The position numbers and the translations under genes were made by a program. From contig JAMSLZ010000012.1 of NCBI GenBank assembly GCA_026027325.1, positions 620,001 to 684,000 on the forward strand: a DNA stretch of 64,000 nucleotides, in the 5' to 3' direction. Every line of letters starts with the position of its first letter. Position 1 is the stretch's first letter. This DNA is from Actinomucor elegans. Taxonomy: Eukaryota > Mucoromycota > Mucoromycetes > Mucorales > Mucoraceae. Below, in pieces: positions 37,344-48,158 of the stretch. Under the pieces are notes generated by a model. It was not told the DNA's origin. It saw only the letters and a program-made list of their open reading frames with translations, and did not search any database.

Positions 37344-38729
37344 TTAATCTGACTTGTCGCTACTTGATCCTGAAACAGAAAGTTCATCAGGATTGTCAAC
37401 TGAGTCATCATCAATAATAGATGACTGTTTTTCATGATCAACGAGAATTTGAGATAGCGTATTCCATAAATTCTCTCCAAATCCTTTCCAAGCGACTGCA
37501 GCAAACACAAGCTCAATACTTGCAAATACAGAAATAAAGAAAAGCGCTGTGGTGATACTATGAAAGTACATGTAGTAACTATATGCGAAGGTCAGTGTTT
37601 GATCCGACTGTACATCTATCTTTTGCTTACCGTAGACCACGGAAATTGGCTAGAATCATCAATTTTGCATCGTAAATCTGAATTCTCGGTTCGGAGATAG
37701 CAATAGCAACGCGATTCACTGCTTGAGTCTATATAATTTTCTTTAACATAAAAGTCCTGTACTTTATTTATTCAACATGTACCTGTACTTCCTTGAAGCT
37801 GTCGATCAATTTGATGGTAATGATCTGGCTTTCTTCAGACAAACCAACCAAAATGGGGATGGCCTTTGCAAATACTCTCAAAATTCTTTGTGTTTGCGAC
37901 TGATAACGCAAGATACCAGGTCGACTAGAAGATACAATAGTAGATCCATTACTTGTCTGTAATTGAAGGTCAATCATAAAATTGCCTTAAGGATTACGTT
38001 AATCAACATTGCATCAAATTTCCGCTGGCGTTTGGCTTACCTATATCAAAATTTACATCAGAAGTAGGCACATGTAACTGAACTGAGACTTCATACATTT
38101 GTTCGTGTCTCAAGGGCTTTTTTTTTTTAAAAAAAAAGGGTGAAATTAATCAGATGTTCAAGCACTTCACAAATATCTTACTCACTACAGATTTTTCTGT
38201 TACAATATCCACCATGGCTTTGGGCCCTGCCAATCCGTCATAATTAAACCAGGCAGGTTGTACATGCATAATAGGTGGTACATAACGGTTATAAAACATA
38301 ATATAGGCCACCATACTAGTCACAAGAATCCAAGATACGGTTACAACCAGAACTGTGGTTTTGATAAATGTCTTTTGCGCTGCTGGCGCAAAGAATATCT
38401 TACAAAATGGTAACATTGCAAACTTGATAGCCTTGAATAAGAGTGCAATGACTGGATGAAGAGGCTTTGGTGGTGTCTCTTCCTCTTCTTCTACTTGTAC
38501 TTGTTCGGTAGTTGGTATCAGGTTACTTTCCTCATCATCTTCATCTTCTTCTGCCGTTATACGCGCAATATGTTCATCTTGGTCGTCACTTGAAGGCACG
38601 ACATGGTAATTATCAGACTAAACGATGCACAAGGTAAGTATCTTGGTCATCATTCTTTTATGATGGTTTATTTACATTCTCTGCTATATCAGAGGCTTCT
38701 TCTGATTCAGAATTATATTTGGGAGGCAT
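37344..38729 (-). CDS. Seipin (lipid-droplet assembly protein, 365 aa)
   Basis: Six exons on the reverse strand: 38729-38676, 38617-38186, 38116-38041, 37985-37783, 37728-37631 and 37578-37344; GT-AG and in phase. An acidic N-terminus is followed by TM1 (TFIKTTVLVVTVSWILVTSM, about residues 100-120). The lumenal beta-sandwich begins LRHEQMYEVSVQLHVPTSDV and GNFMIDLQLQTSN, with SRPGILRYQSQTQRILR. It ends RIQIYDAKLMILANFRGLRY. TM2 is ITTALFFISVFASIELVFAA, then an acidic tail. The order and spacing are those of seipin. Seipin oligomers sit at ER-lipid-droplet contacts and organise triglyceride droplet formation. The 3' end lies 118 bp from the convergent zinc-finger gene. Confidence 0.9.
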
Positions 38730-39672
38730 GAAAGTCGTATGGTTTTCAAAAAGAAAGAAAAGAGCGTGAAAAAGAAAATAAACAGTTACAGAACTATATA
38801 TGGTGTTTCATATGATGATTTGAAATGTGACAGCTGGTTAAATGTCAGCTGTATGTATTTTACTGTCAGTCATTTCATATATAGCAGTATGCTCATTATA
38901 TTGTAATTGAACAGCAAAGGCTCTGCCAAATGCAGTAGCAGGGGTTATTGGACAGGTTTATCTGAAATGTATGCATTTTACTGTTTATTATTTATATTGA
39001 TTGAGCATGTATTCCGTTCATTTTATGCACAAACTGTTGATCAGGTATGATAAGAAACCGAGATTAATCGACAAATCCATAGATCATTACTCTAGTTTAC
39101 TTGAAAAGCTGTATTTTACAACCAATCGCTAAAAAGTGATATACTCATTGTACTTTTGCCAAACAACAGTCATATCAGATGCAATGTTTCATTGCAAACA
39201 TGTAATTAGTTGCCACTAGCCGATACAATTGATAAATCACATGTCAGCGTAAATTTGTATCATATTTTGTTAGCCTTCAAGACATTTTGAAGATATAGTT
39301 CATAATACAGCGTTATCCCTTGTATGTCAAAATGTATATCAGTGTTTTTTTAATAAAGGCCAAAAGGGCCTGAATGAGCAACTTGAAATCGCGGCAGAGT
39401 AGCCATATCAAATCCTGTCACAGTTACGAGCCATAGTAGTGTTCTTTTCAATTCTGTGACATTTGTCACTGAAAGTAACCTGTTCACCTGTTTTTTTTTT
39501 ATCCCTACAACATTTTCCTACATACATGACAGCGACTAATATGAGCAAAACATAGCACAGAATGAAATCAATAGATAAACAAGCCTTAATGATAGGGCAA
39601 TGGACAGCAGCAATTAGTATCACAAAATTAAGTAATAAAACGATTATTATAAGCTACAAAGTGGCTTTATTG
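38730..39672. other. Spacer between seipin and COQ6
   Basis: No gene. It contains the seipin promoter side and a partial dispersed-repeat copy (39176-39218). Confidence 0.55.
39176..39218 (-). repeat. Dispersed palindromic repeat, partial copy
   Basis: CAGATGCAATGTTTCATTGC, then AAACATGTAATTAGTTGCC. The outer TGTGACATTT block is missing or degraded. Confidence 0.55.
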
Positions 39673-39779
39673 TTAATGTCTAAACTCTCCAGTGTATTCA
39701 ATACCCATTGCATATTTCATGATTTCAGCCTAGACAAAATACACGTGAGATTTGACAACTCTTTACAATTCATATATGG

Positions 39780-39814
<35 letters not shown>

Positions 39815-41530
39815 TTGGCAAAATCCATATTGTTTACTGCATTCAAGCCAATGGAACGGATCCAAGTGATTGGAGCAGCATCCGTACCAAATAATCGATG
39901 CAGCTTGTCACAAGTACTAATCATCATAATATTACGCAAGTATCTTTCTGATGCATACTGTCTTAACAAGTGAATACTACCAATATCTTGTCCTTCAATG
40001 GTACCCTTCTCTAATAACTGAGAAAGACATTCTACATCAAGTAAGCCTTGATTCATACCCTGTCCAGCAAGGGGATGTGTAGCGTGTGCAGCGTCGCCTA
40101 CGAGAGCAACCCGATCGTCTACATAACTTTCTGAATTTCTCAACTTGAAAGGAAAAGAAGCTCTAGACTTGTCTTGTACATCAATGACTTGAGGCGGTAA
40201 TGAATATTCTCGGTCAAAGACCTCTTGATCATTCAAAGATTTCTTTGCTACGCTTTCTCTCCAAAGGTATTCCTCTTGAATGTTGCATTTTGATTCAAAT
40301 GTCGTGCTGTCAATTTGTTTATAAAGGTATTTCAGGTCTACATTGGACATACGATAAGCAGCATTGACGAGATGACAGAAATCAGAGGGTGAAACGTTCT
40401 TGAGCGCTTTGGCAATAGCAGGTTTAGTTGACCAAACCATAGAAGCGTATCCGTCATTCATCTATATTGGTTTAATTGAGTCAGGTATGATGGTGCTTGT
40501 GATCGACTTACAGGAAGCATTGCAATAGGACCGGTTGGGAGAAATCTTTGCCAGGCAGTATTGTTAGGTCTTTCAGGATCTAGTTTTAAAGTTGCTACAA
40601 CACCATGTGCATCATAGTCCCAACCTAATGAATCAATATGTGCAAAATTACGCACAGGACTATTAATACCATCTGCACCAATCTACTACAGAGATGAGTA
40701 TCGGTTCTATCATGTCAGCTATTGTATTTACCAATAAACGCGCTTTCAATTTCTTTCCATTATCCAAGTGAACAGTGGGCCAATCTTCGAGGTCCAATCC
40801 TTCTTTCTCCTCTTCAGACTTGCTTTCAGTAGTTCTGTTGATATCAGCCACTTTGACCTTTTGAATCAAATCAATATGTGATCCTTGAGCGCGACACTCT
40901 TCCAATCTCTTTAAAGCAGCGCTTTGAACATTGAGATTTTCCACCATATACGCGATGGTATTCTGCTCCATGCCTTTATCCATACCATAGCTTTGTAATA
41001 GACCAGAATCAAGATGAATAGCAGCTCCAGTAACACCATCCCATACCTTCATATCTCGGTATCCATTGGCTCTATCCATTGCCATATGTTTTGTCACGCC
41101 AATCTCTATCAAGAAAATCATTAGCATCTATAGGGTAAATAGACGGTATGATTCAGGCTTACTTTTAAAGAAACCCATTGAGCCAGGTGTTAAAGAAACA
41201 ACGCGGTTCGAAAAGTTATCTTGCTTGGGTTCCCAATTTCTGACACCCGTCAAATCCATGGCCTCCACAAGCGCAATACGGTTGTTACGCATGGCAGGAC
41301 TGGAAGCTATTCAACTATCAATGTCACGCAGTTTGGCTATTTGGGAGGGGGTTTTTTTTTCATTTACCTAATGAACAAGCAAGTGTAACACCTGCCACTC
41401 CTCCCCCAATAATCACTACGTCGTAGGCATTCTCGAGATCATGGGCAACAGTTGCAAGGCAGCGTCTATTAAACGCGTTTTTAAAGACAGGTCGAATAAG
41501 CCTATGGTGTTTTTGTACTGTACGTATCAT
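39673..41530 (-). CDS. COQ6: Ubiquinone biosynthesis monooxygenase COQ6 (518 aa)
   Basis: Six exons on the reverse strand: 41530-41368, 41306-41163, 41105-40732, 40682-40512, 40461-39814 and 39729-39673; GT-AG and in phase. The Rossmann FAD motif is [20 protein letters not shown]. The mid-motif is [13 protein letters not shown] (GADG). The second FAD/ribityl motif is [20 protein letters not shown], then [10 protein letters not shown]. The short last exon [14 protein letters not shown] matches the COQ6 C-terminus. The enzyme is a mitochondrial flavin monooxygenase that hydroxylates C5 of the CoQ ring. ATG 41530 gives a basic Arg/His-rich presequence ([20 protein letters not shown]); an upstream ATG at 41644 would leave only 49 bp to the divergent gene. 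Intron 5 starts GTA followed by 31 A's in the sense strand. Confidence 0.94.
39781..39811. repeat. Poly(T) tract inside COQ6 intron 5
   Basis: 31 T's on the + strand. In the COQ6 sense this is a poly(A) run starting 3 nt after the 5' splice site. Confidence 0.9.
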
Positions 41531-41692
41531 TTGTATAGCAAAATAGAAAAAAGAAGCAGGGTCGCTGTTTGAGTTACCAGCTCGGGCAGCAAGCAATTGA
41601 TTTCGTTGCCCGACACGTTTTACGCAGCAAGCATTATACTTCAATTGACTTTCAGGTTTTTATTTTTGTGTTCTTTCTTCATTTCGACATTT
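41531..41692. promoter_or_regulatory. Bidirectional promoter between COQ6 and DNA polymerase kappa
   Basis: Only 162 bp separate the two divergent start codons chosen here, so both promoters and 5' leaders must share it. No clear TATA box is seen in either direction. Confidence 0.55.
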
Positions 41693-43851
41693 ATGAGCGA
41701 TCCTATAGAATACTCTTCTCAAATTATTGAAGAAGAAGAGGACTTTTTCCTCGACGATGATACAGTTCAGGAAGACTTGCCTCAAATTGAAGAAAGTAAA
41801 GAAAGGTCGTTTCGAACTTTGCTTGCTGGACCTTCTGGAAATAAGGTTTGCCTGGTTTATCTGTTTTGAGTTTAAGCGAAATACTCATACATGCATAGGC
41901 TGGGCTCGAGGGGATCGATCGGTATAAAGTCAACAGTATTATATATGAAGCTTCTAAAGTGAGTTTTACCTGCTCTCTTTATTTTTTATTTTTTACTTTT
42001 CGTATATTAATGATGCCTGTCTAGGGATCGGCGTTCTTTGAACGCGAAAAAAGACGCGACGAAGCTGTCACAAAACGCATTGACGCGATTCTGACCAAAT
42101 ACAAATCCATTAAAGATCAGGATCTTTCCTTTGAACGAAGGATTGTTGATAACATGATACGCGATTTAGATGATACACGGGACTTGACGCAGTGTATTTG
42201 CCATGTAGATATGGATGCTTTTTATGCTTCGGTTGAGGAATTAGAAAACCCTGAATTAAAAAGTATTCCTATGGCTGTAGGAGATATGTCCATGTTATGT
42301 ACGAGCAATTATTTGGCTCGCAAGTATGGCGTGCGCAGCGCTATGCCTGGGTTCATTGCCCTCAAATTGTGTCCTGAACTCAAGTTGATCCCTCTACACT
42401 TTCCTAAATATCGGGCTGCTTCAGAAAAAGTACGGGCCATTTTTAGAAAGTATGATCCCAATTTTTTGCCAATGAGTTTGGACGAGGTAATCAATAGATC
42501 TGATCATACTATACTAGGACTAACAATCGTGTTTTAGGCTTATTTGAATTTGACAAAAGTAAGAAATCAGAGCATGTACTGTAAAAGTTGCTAATGAGTA
42601 TGTCTAGTACCTGGAATCAACAGATTTGACGCCGTATCAGTTGGTAGAACAAATCAGAAGAGAAATCTTTGAATCAACACAACTTACTGCAAGCGCAGGT
42701 ACGTACTGCAATGTCAACTGCAAAAAAAAAAGCAGCTTATCCTTTAATTCCACATAGGCATTGCTTGCAATAAAACATTGGCTAAAATATGCAGTGATAT
42801 CAACAAGCCTAATGGTCAATACTACTTGCCAATAGACAAAGCTTCTGTTCTCGAATTTGTCCGTAAACTTCGCGTGCGTCAGCTGCCAGGTGTAGGTAGA
42901 GTAACTGAGCGCATACTAGAATCATTGGGTGTCAAAACATGCAATGATATTTACATGCACCGTGCCATGCTCTATAAGCTACTCAGTCCTATCAGTTTTC
43001 AGTTCCTGCTACGAAATTACTTGGGATTGGGCAGTACATCATTCAGCACTGATGTCGAGCGCAAGAGCGTAGGTGTTGAAAGGACTTTCTCGGCCATATC
43101 AGATCCTGGTGAACTATTGAACAAGCTTAAAGAGCTGGCTGTACTGTTGGAAGCAGAGTTAGAGAAGACTGGGTTTATGGGACGAAATGTAGGAATTAAA
43201 CTCAAGTCTGTAACCTATGAAATGCGTATAAGGTCCAAAACGTTTCCTTCTTATATATGGATGGCAAAAGATATTGAGCGTATTGCAAAGGACTTGCTAA
43301 TGAAAGAACTGCCTATCAACATTCGATTGATGGGTTTACGTATATCGACAATGAAACCAAGAGGAAGCGAAGATGAAAGTGTGATGAAGGTATGCAATCA
43401 AAATGTTTCGAAACCTCTTTTTTTTTTTTTTTTTTTTACTGAATCGTCTACATGATAGTATTTCACAAAACTTCCGCTTCCTGAATCCTCTATGACAAAA
43501 GAGAATACAAATGATACCCGGCTAATAGAACCTACACCCACTAAAGAACTTCCTGTACTCGTATGTCCAATTTGTAATCGACAGTTAGTTATGGATAACT
43601 CTCAGTTTAATCAGCATGTTGATGAATGCTTGAGTAAAGTTGAAGTGAAAGCTATATTGAAAGATCAACTTGAAAGAGAAAGATCTGCATCTAGTAGTAG
43701 CAGTTCAATTTCGAAACGATTAAAGAAGTATGTATGCAATAGATGACATTATTCGAGCTAAACGTTGTATAAATCTAGGTCCAACTCTAACGATAGTAGT
43801 CGACAAGGGAAATCTCTCCTTGACTATTATACATCTTCTAATAAACCGTGA
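41693..43851 (+). CDS. DNA polymerase kappa (Y-family, DinB) with UBZ finger (586 aa)
   Basis: Eight exons: 41693-41845, 41899-41958, 42025-42486, 42538-42558 (21 nt), 42608-42698, 42758-43389, 43459-43727 and 43779-43851; all GT-AG and in phase. The palm motif is ICHVDMDAFYASVEELENPE. The catalytic MSLDEAYLNLTKYLESTD is assembled over three exons. The thumb is QLPGVGRVTERILESLGVKT, with a little-finger domain after it. The Pol-kappa-type N-clasp (residues ~70-115, FEREKRRDEAVTKRIDAIL) separates it from bacterial DinB and Pol eta/iota. A C-terminal UBZ4 finger CPICNRQLVMDNSQFNQHVD then EC binds ubiquitin. The end, QGKSLLDYYTS, is PIP-box-like with a displaced Gln. It acts in the nucleus in translesion synthesis, recruited by ubiquitinated PCNA. 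Human Pol kappa has two UBZs; one is seen here. Confidence 0.95.
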
Positions 43852-44183
43852 TAAATGATGCCGCTACGTAAATACATTTTTATCTAAATCAGCAATATAT
43901 CGTCATATAGATATTTAAATATTATGAAAATAAATGTAATTTGATTTGATATTTGAGACAGCTAAAGCCATACATTCCTAAATATCGCTATCCTCTTTTT
44001 GCTTTCGTGGGGAATTCTTTATCATTGATTTTACCCCAGCTTTTTGAAAAGCGGCAAAGTAGCGGGAAACTAACCCATCATTAGTCACACACAAATAAGA
44101 AATGGGTCCAACGGGGAATTTGTTATTTAGTTATTTTCCCGTCCAACTCAACATGCTCTTTTCTTTCCTGTAAACTTTCAAAA
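43852..44183. other. Short spacer between Pol kappa and gluconokinase
   Basis: No gene. It holds the Pol kappa 3' flank and the gluconokinase promoter. Confidence 0.55.
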
Positions 44184-44827
44184 ATGACACCTGTCCCAAT
44201 TTTCGTACTGATGGGTACCGCCGGTTGCGGTAAAACCAGTGTTGCTGTAGAAATGCAAAAGGTCCTCCAGTGTCACTATCTCGAAGGTGATTCCCTTCAC
44301 CCACAACACAACGTCGACAAAATGGCGGCAGGTAAAATAAATATATATTATATCCAAACTGTAGGGATAGAATCTGACAAGTAGTTCGTTCAGGTTATCC
44401 TTTAGACGATGATGATCGTTGGCCTTGGCTCCGTGAGATCCGCGATCACCTCAGCGCGCAAGCAAAACAAGTATATGACCTTCCGGTCGATAGCCCTCAT
44501 CGTGTAGTGATTGTGACCTGCTCATCGTTAAAGAAAGTGTACCGCGATATTTTGCGTGAGGTGCCAAAGGAATTGGGCACTGTCGTTTTCGTTTACTTGA
44601 AGGGTACTCAAGAATTATTGCTGCAGCGTATTCAGGGCCGTAAGGGGCATTTTATGCCTGCCTCCATGTTGCAGTCGCAATTGGATACCTTGGAGGAGCC
44701 TGATGAAAAGATCGAGGCTGTCATTGTAGCAAGTATTGTACCTACTCCAGATATCGAAGCTCAGCATATTATCCAAGCCGCTATCGAGAGAAAATTCTTG
44801 CCTGCTTCTGCTCTCAATAAACAGTAA
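44184..44827 (+). CDS. Gluconokinase (193 aa)
   Basis: Two exons, 44184-44331 and 44394-44827, joined in phase at MAAGYPLDDDDRWPWL. The Walker A is LMGTAGCGKTSV. The substrate segment GDSLHPQHNVDKMAAGYPLD and WLREIRDHL are the FGGY-independent GntK signature. CSSLKKVYRDILR and GRKGHFMPASMLQSQLDTLE complete it. It phosphorylates D-gluconate to 6-phosphogluconate (EC 2.7.1.12), feeding the pentose phosphate pathway in the cytosol. Length is typical for the family (170-200 aa). Nothing unusual. Confidence 0.95.
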
Positions 44828-45439
44828 CGGAAGATGCCATGTACATATTATCACTTAGATGGAAACGGCAGCAATAGATGTTTTCAACTAAAGAATTTTC
44901 TTGTATAATAAATGTATAATGATTACAATAGTCATGCCCGGAATGTGCTATGCCACGAAACAAGTGTTCGTTAGAAGAGAAGCTGCCATCTGCGTATTTA
45001 TTTCATATTTGTAAGAGATTACCAAGCCATTTTCTTGGGGGTAGAGAGCCGATATTCCCGCTCCATTATCAGGGTTCAAAATTCAGTTCCACGTAACTGG
45101 ATAATATATACAGTAGCTCGGAAAAAACCAATCACGTAAAATTTTCCTTCATAAATAGTATAGTTTCCAGTTTTATTTTAATAAATAGAGTTATTGATAA
45201 TAAGTGAATCTCTGAGTTTTATATAAATACAGATATAACTCAAAATACTGTATATACAACAAAATCTAACAAAGGTTATTGGCACATACTAATAACTATA
45301 TTACACCTATGGTAAAAATCGGTTATACTTTTCGCATTAAAAAAAACATGCTGTTAAAGTATTGAGCCTTACATTTACATTTACGTTTTTTCAAAAGTTA
45401 TCCTATTTCAAACGTCATTAATTCCTCTACTATCTTTGA

Positions 45440-45490
45440 TTTAAAATTATATACATGTTCAGAATGAAGCGCTGCATCTACTAGAAACAT
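45440..45490 (+). repeat. Dispersed palindromic repeat copy
   Basis: TATATACATGTTCAGAATGA, then AGCGCTGCATCTACTAG. It keeps GTTCA-gaa-TGAAG and the CTGCATCTactag block; homology continues to CAAAGTACTAT, shared with the 54142 copy. Confidence 0.65.
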
Positions 45491-45741
45491 TATTTGACCA
45501 AAGTACTATAAGTATATTACATTTTTGTGACTAACTGTAAATTATTGATACATCACACAAACTGGATCTATGCTAGATCCTTTGGCCAGCCTTGGGGTAT
45601 GGTTAAACAGATCAACCGTCTCTGCTAAAGCCACTAAATGACTAGCATACAATTGATTTCTTGTGTTAATTTAATGAATGGCTGTTAATTCAGATTTTTT
45701 TCTTCTTCTCATAATGTATAGATTTCTCTATTGATCTTGGT

Positions 45742-45798
45742 TAAATGTCGCATCAAAAGAATGTTCCTTATTCAGAACAAACTGCTGCATCTGCTGGA
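45742..45798 (+). repeat. Dispersed palindromic repeat copy
   Basis: AAATGTCGCATCAAAAGAAT, then GTTCCTTATTCAGAACAAAC and TGCTGCATCTGCTGG. The flank TTGATCTTGGTT matches the flanks of other copies. Confidence 0.65.
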
Positions 45799-45852
45799 AA
45801 ACTTTAATTTGAGTCAATGCATACACACAAATAACGCTCTTATGCAAAGAAA

Positions 45853-48063
45853 CTATAGTTTATTATTCTCTTGTTCGTTACTACTACTGCTATTACTGAA
45901 GGACTGATGTAGACTACTGCTGCTACTATTGATTTGACTCATGGAGGATCCTCTCTTCCAAGCCTTTTCCAATCGGCCCATCTCCTTTTGGGTATCAGGA
46001 CTAGGAGGATGTGTAGAATCAATACGATGCCAATCCGTGCCGGCAAAATTACTGACTTGACCATGGACGCCTTCTTCCAACTTCATCAATTCGGCCACAA
46101 ACCCAATGTTGGGTGAGATGTTGGGCCGCATCTTGACAATATGACGATAGGCTTTTTTCAATGTCCAATGTTCTGATAAAACCAAGTAGGCCAAGATGGC
46201 AGCGGCTGATCGAGATTTACCTGCTTTACAATGAACGTAAATCGGTTCATGATGTTTTTTGGAGTCATCTAACAATAAATAAATAAGTATGTATGTTTGC
46301 GTTGATGCTAGCATGTGCTTGTTACCTATTGCTTGAACGGCCTTTTTCAAAGTACCTTGTACGTTTTGCATCTCTACTATATCCTGTGCTGCAATTTTTT
46401 GGTATACAAACGTTTCTTTTAATCCGGGCACATCGTCCTCGCATTCTTCTGCCATGTTTAAAATGCGTCGAATGGATCGTTGCTGTAGTCCATCGAGTTG
46501 GTCGGTAGTGGCAATTTCAGGACCCAAGTAGAGAAAATGAGGTATGATTTCGGATATGATAAAATCATATTCATTCTCGGTCTTGGGTGTCATGTTGTTC
46601 GTAGCAGTCAGGAGTTCTTCCTCATTGGTGGATGAGGCAGCAGTAGAGGCAGAGGATAACGGCATCCGTTCAAGAGGTGTATGAAAGATCTCGTCTTCCT
46701 CAGATGGAGAAAAAATCGGGGTATTGAGCTTGGATTCATGAATACTATTGAGATCTGTATTTGTTGGTATAATCATTGGACGTCTTTGTTGATGCTGTTG
46801 CTGCTGAGCCACACACGTTAATGAAGATCTATTCTTAGATCGCATACTGGTATCTAGACTGAATAAACTCGCCCTTCTCTGTACATTATTGTTATTATTA
46901 TTGCTGCCGTTACTATGTGCTAATGCATTGTTGCTTCTCGAAGAAAGGGTGGTTGCACTTCTCGAAACCATAGGTGTAGGCATCTTGAGTTTATTGGGCG
47001 GATTAAACAATGAAAAGTGTTTATTGAACTCGGTTGAATTGGAAGGTATAGGTAATGGCGGTGTATCCAATCCTTGAGGTCTGATAATGTAGTGATTATC
47101 GAGTTTTTCGAATCCATGATAGCCTTCTTGAAGCCAATTGACTATAGCCTTGGTGTTCTTTACAATGACACCCATCAGAGTCCAAACGGCAGTTTCTTTG
47201 TCTATCATATTATCATCATACAAGATAATACGTGCATCTTCAGGTAACTTTTGTATAGATAATACTTGTTCATTGGTAATACCATACTGCTTCATCCAGC
47301 ATCGAAATTGTTCAGTACCTTCTGGCGTAGTAATGAAGCTTTCAAGATTAAAGTTGGATACCACACCTCGACGATAACGTTTAATTAATAAGCTCGGTAC
47401 ATTCAGGTTAATCGAATATTGAATGTGAGACTTTTCGTATTGATCGAGAGGTCGCATATCTATTAATAAAGGCGCAGTGACTGGATGGAGGGGCGATGCT
47501 TGCTGATGCTGGTCGAGCAAATCCACTAATTGCAAAGATTCAATGGGTTTGATATCCTTTACTGCCTTTGTATGTGTATTGCTGGTATTGCCATGAGGAT
47601 TACTGTGGATTGGATTCATTATTGTATTCATTGTAGCTGAAAGTCTTTTGGCTATTCTACCTGGACGATGTGTAGGCGCTTTGGGTGATTGTGGTGGTGG
47701 TGGTGGTGATAGTTGTTGTTGTTGCAAGGAAGAAGGCTCGTCTCTTTTCACTGTAAATAAAGGTTCTTCCTCATCTTGTTTTTCTTGAAGAGCTAATGCA
47801 AAATTGATGCCACTGGAATCTCGTCTTCGGTCCATGGTAGTAGAGACGGCATCCTGTAAAGGGTGATATACGCTTAGACTGCCCGAAGAGCGCTTACGTA
47901 GTGCTCGTTTGCGCTGCTCTTTATCAGACAACGTCGTCTGCGACCTAAAGGCAGATGAAAGAAAGTCCATGATACCATGAGTACTATTACCGTCAGCATC
48001 CGTATCTGTAGGCTTTGTTAATGGAGCGGTTGTAATAGATGGCTTCATTTTGTTAATGAACAA
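45853..48063 (-). CDS. Rhodanese + dual-specificity phosphatase, MAP-kinase-phosphatase type
   Basis: Reverse strand, exons 48063-46326 and 46268-45853 if the 57-nt intron 46325-46269 is removed (717 aa). It is open without splicing as well (736 aa). A Ser-rich N-terminus is followed by a rhodanese/CDC25-like domain at ~195-345 (LLIDMRPLDQYEKSHIQYSI to GYHGFEKLDNHYI). A low-complexity linker with poly-Asn and poly-Gln separates it from a C-terminal DSP domain (~500-660). That domain has IIPHFLYLGPEIAT and the active site VHCKAGKSRSAAAILAYL; the Cys-x5-Arg loop is intact. The architecture is that of MKPs, which dephosphorylate Thr/Tyr of MAP kinases, but the kinase target is not predictable. 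The rhodanese domain shows no obvious catalytic Cys and may be a docking domain. Start 48063 or the nearby M at 48048. Confidence 0.82.
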   Translation of the reverse strand: MFINKMKPSITTAPLTKPTDTDADGNSTHGIMDFLSSAFRSQTTLSDKEQRKRALRKRSSGSLSVYHPLQDAVSTTMDRRRDSSGINFALALQEKQDEEEPLFTVKRDEPSSLQQQQLSPPPPPQSPKAPTHRPGRIAKRLSATMNTIMNPIHSNPHGNTSNTHTKAVKDIKPIESLQLVDLLDQHQQASPLHPVTAPLLIDMRPLDQYEKSHIQYSINLNVPSLLIKRYRRGVVSNFNLESFITTPEGTEQFRCWMKQYGITNEQVLSIQKLPEDARIILYDDNMIDKETAVWTLMGVIVKNTKAIVNWLQEGYHGFEKLDNHYIIRPQGLDTPPLPIPSNSTEFNKHFSLFNPPNKLKMPTPMVSRSATTLSSRSNNALAHSNGSNNNNNNVQRRASLFSLDTSMRSKNRSSLTCVAQQQQHQQRRPMIIPTNTDLNSIHESKLNTPIFSPSEEDEIFHTPLERMPLSSASTAASSTNEEELLTATNNMTPKTENEYDFIISEIIPHFLYLGPEIATTDQLDGLQQRSIRRILNMAEECEDDVPGLKETFVYQKIAAQDIVEMQNVQGTLKKAVQAIGNKHMLASTQTYILIYLLLDDSKKHHEPIYVHCKAGKSRSAAAILAYLVLSEHWTLKKAYRHIVKMRPNISPNIGFVAELMKLEEGVHGQVSNFAGTDWHRIDSTHPPSPDTQKEMGRLEKAWKRGSSMSQINSSSSSLHQSFSNSSSSNEQENNKL

Positions 48064-48158
48064 GAAAGAAAAAAAAGTATGTGCGACTAGAAAAAATTCT
48101 CGCGCGCATTATAGCTTAGAGAGCCCCGGTAAGAGCTAGTTTCACCGTATAACAAACA

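Larger units (their letters stand above)
44828..45852. other. Spacer with two dispersed-repeat copies
   Basis: No gene supported. It contains forward repeat copies at 45440-45490 and 45742-45798, about 300 bp apart. Confidence 0.6.
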
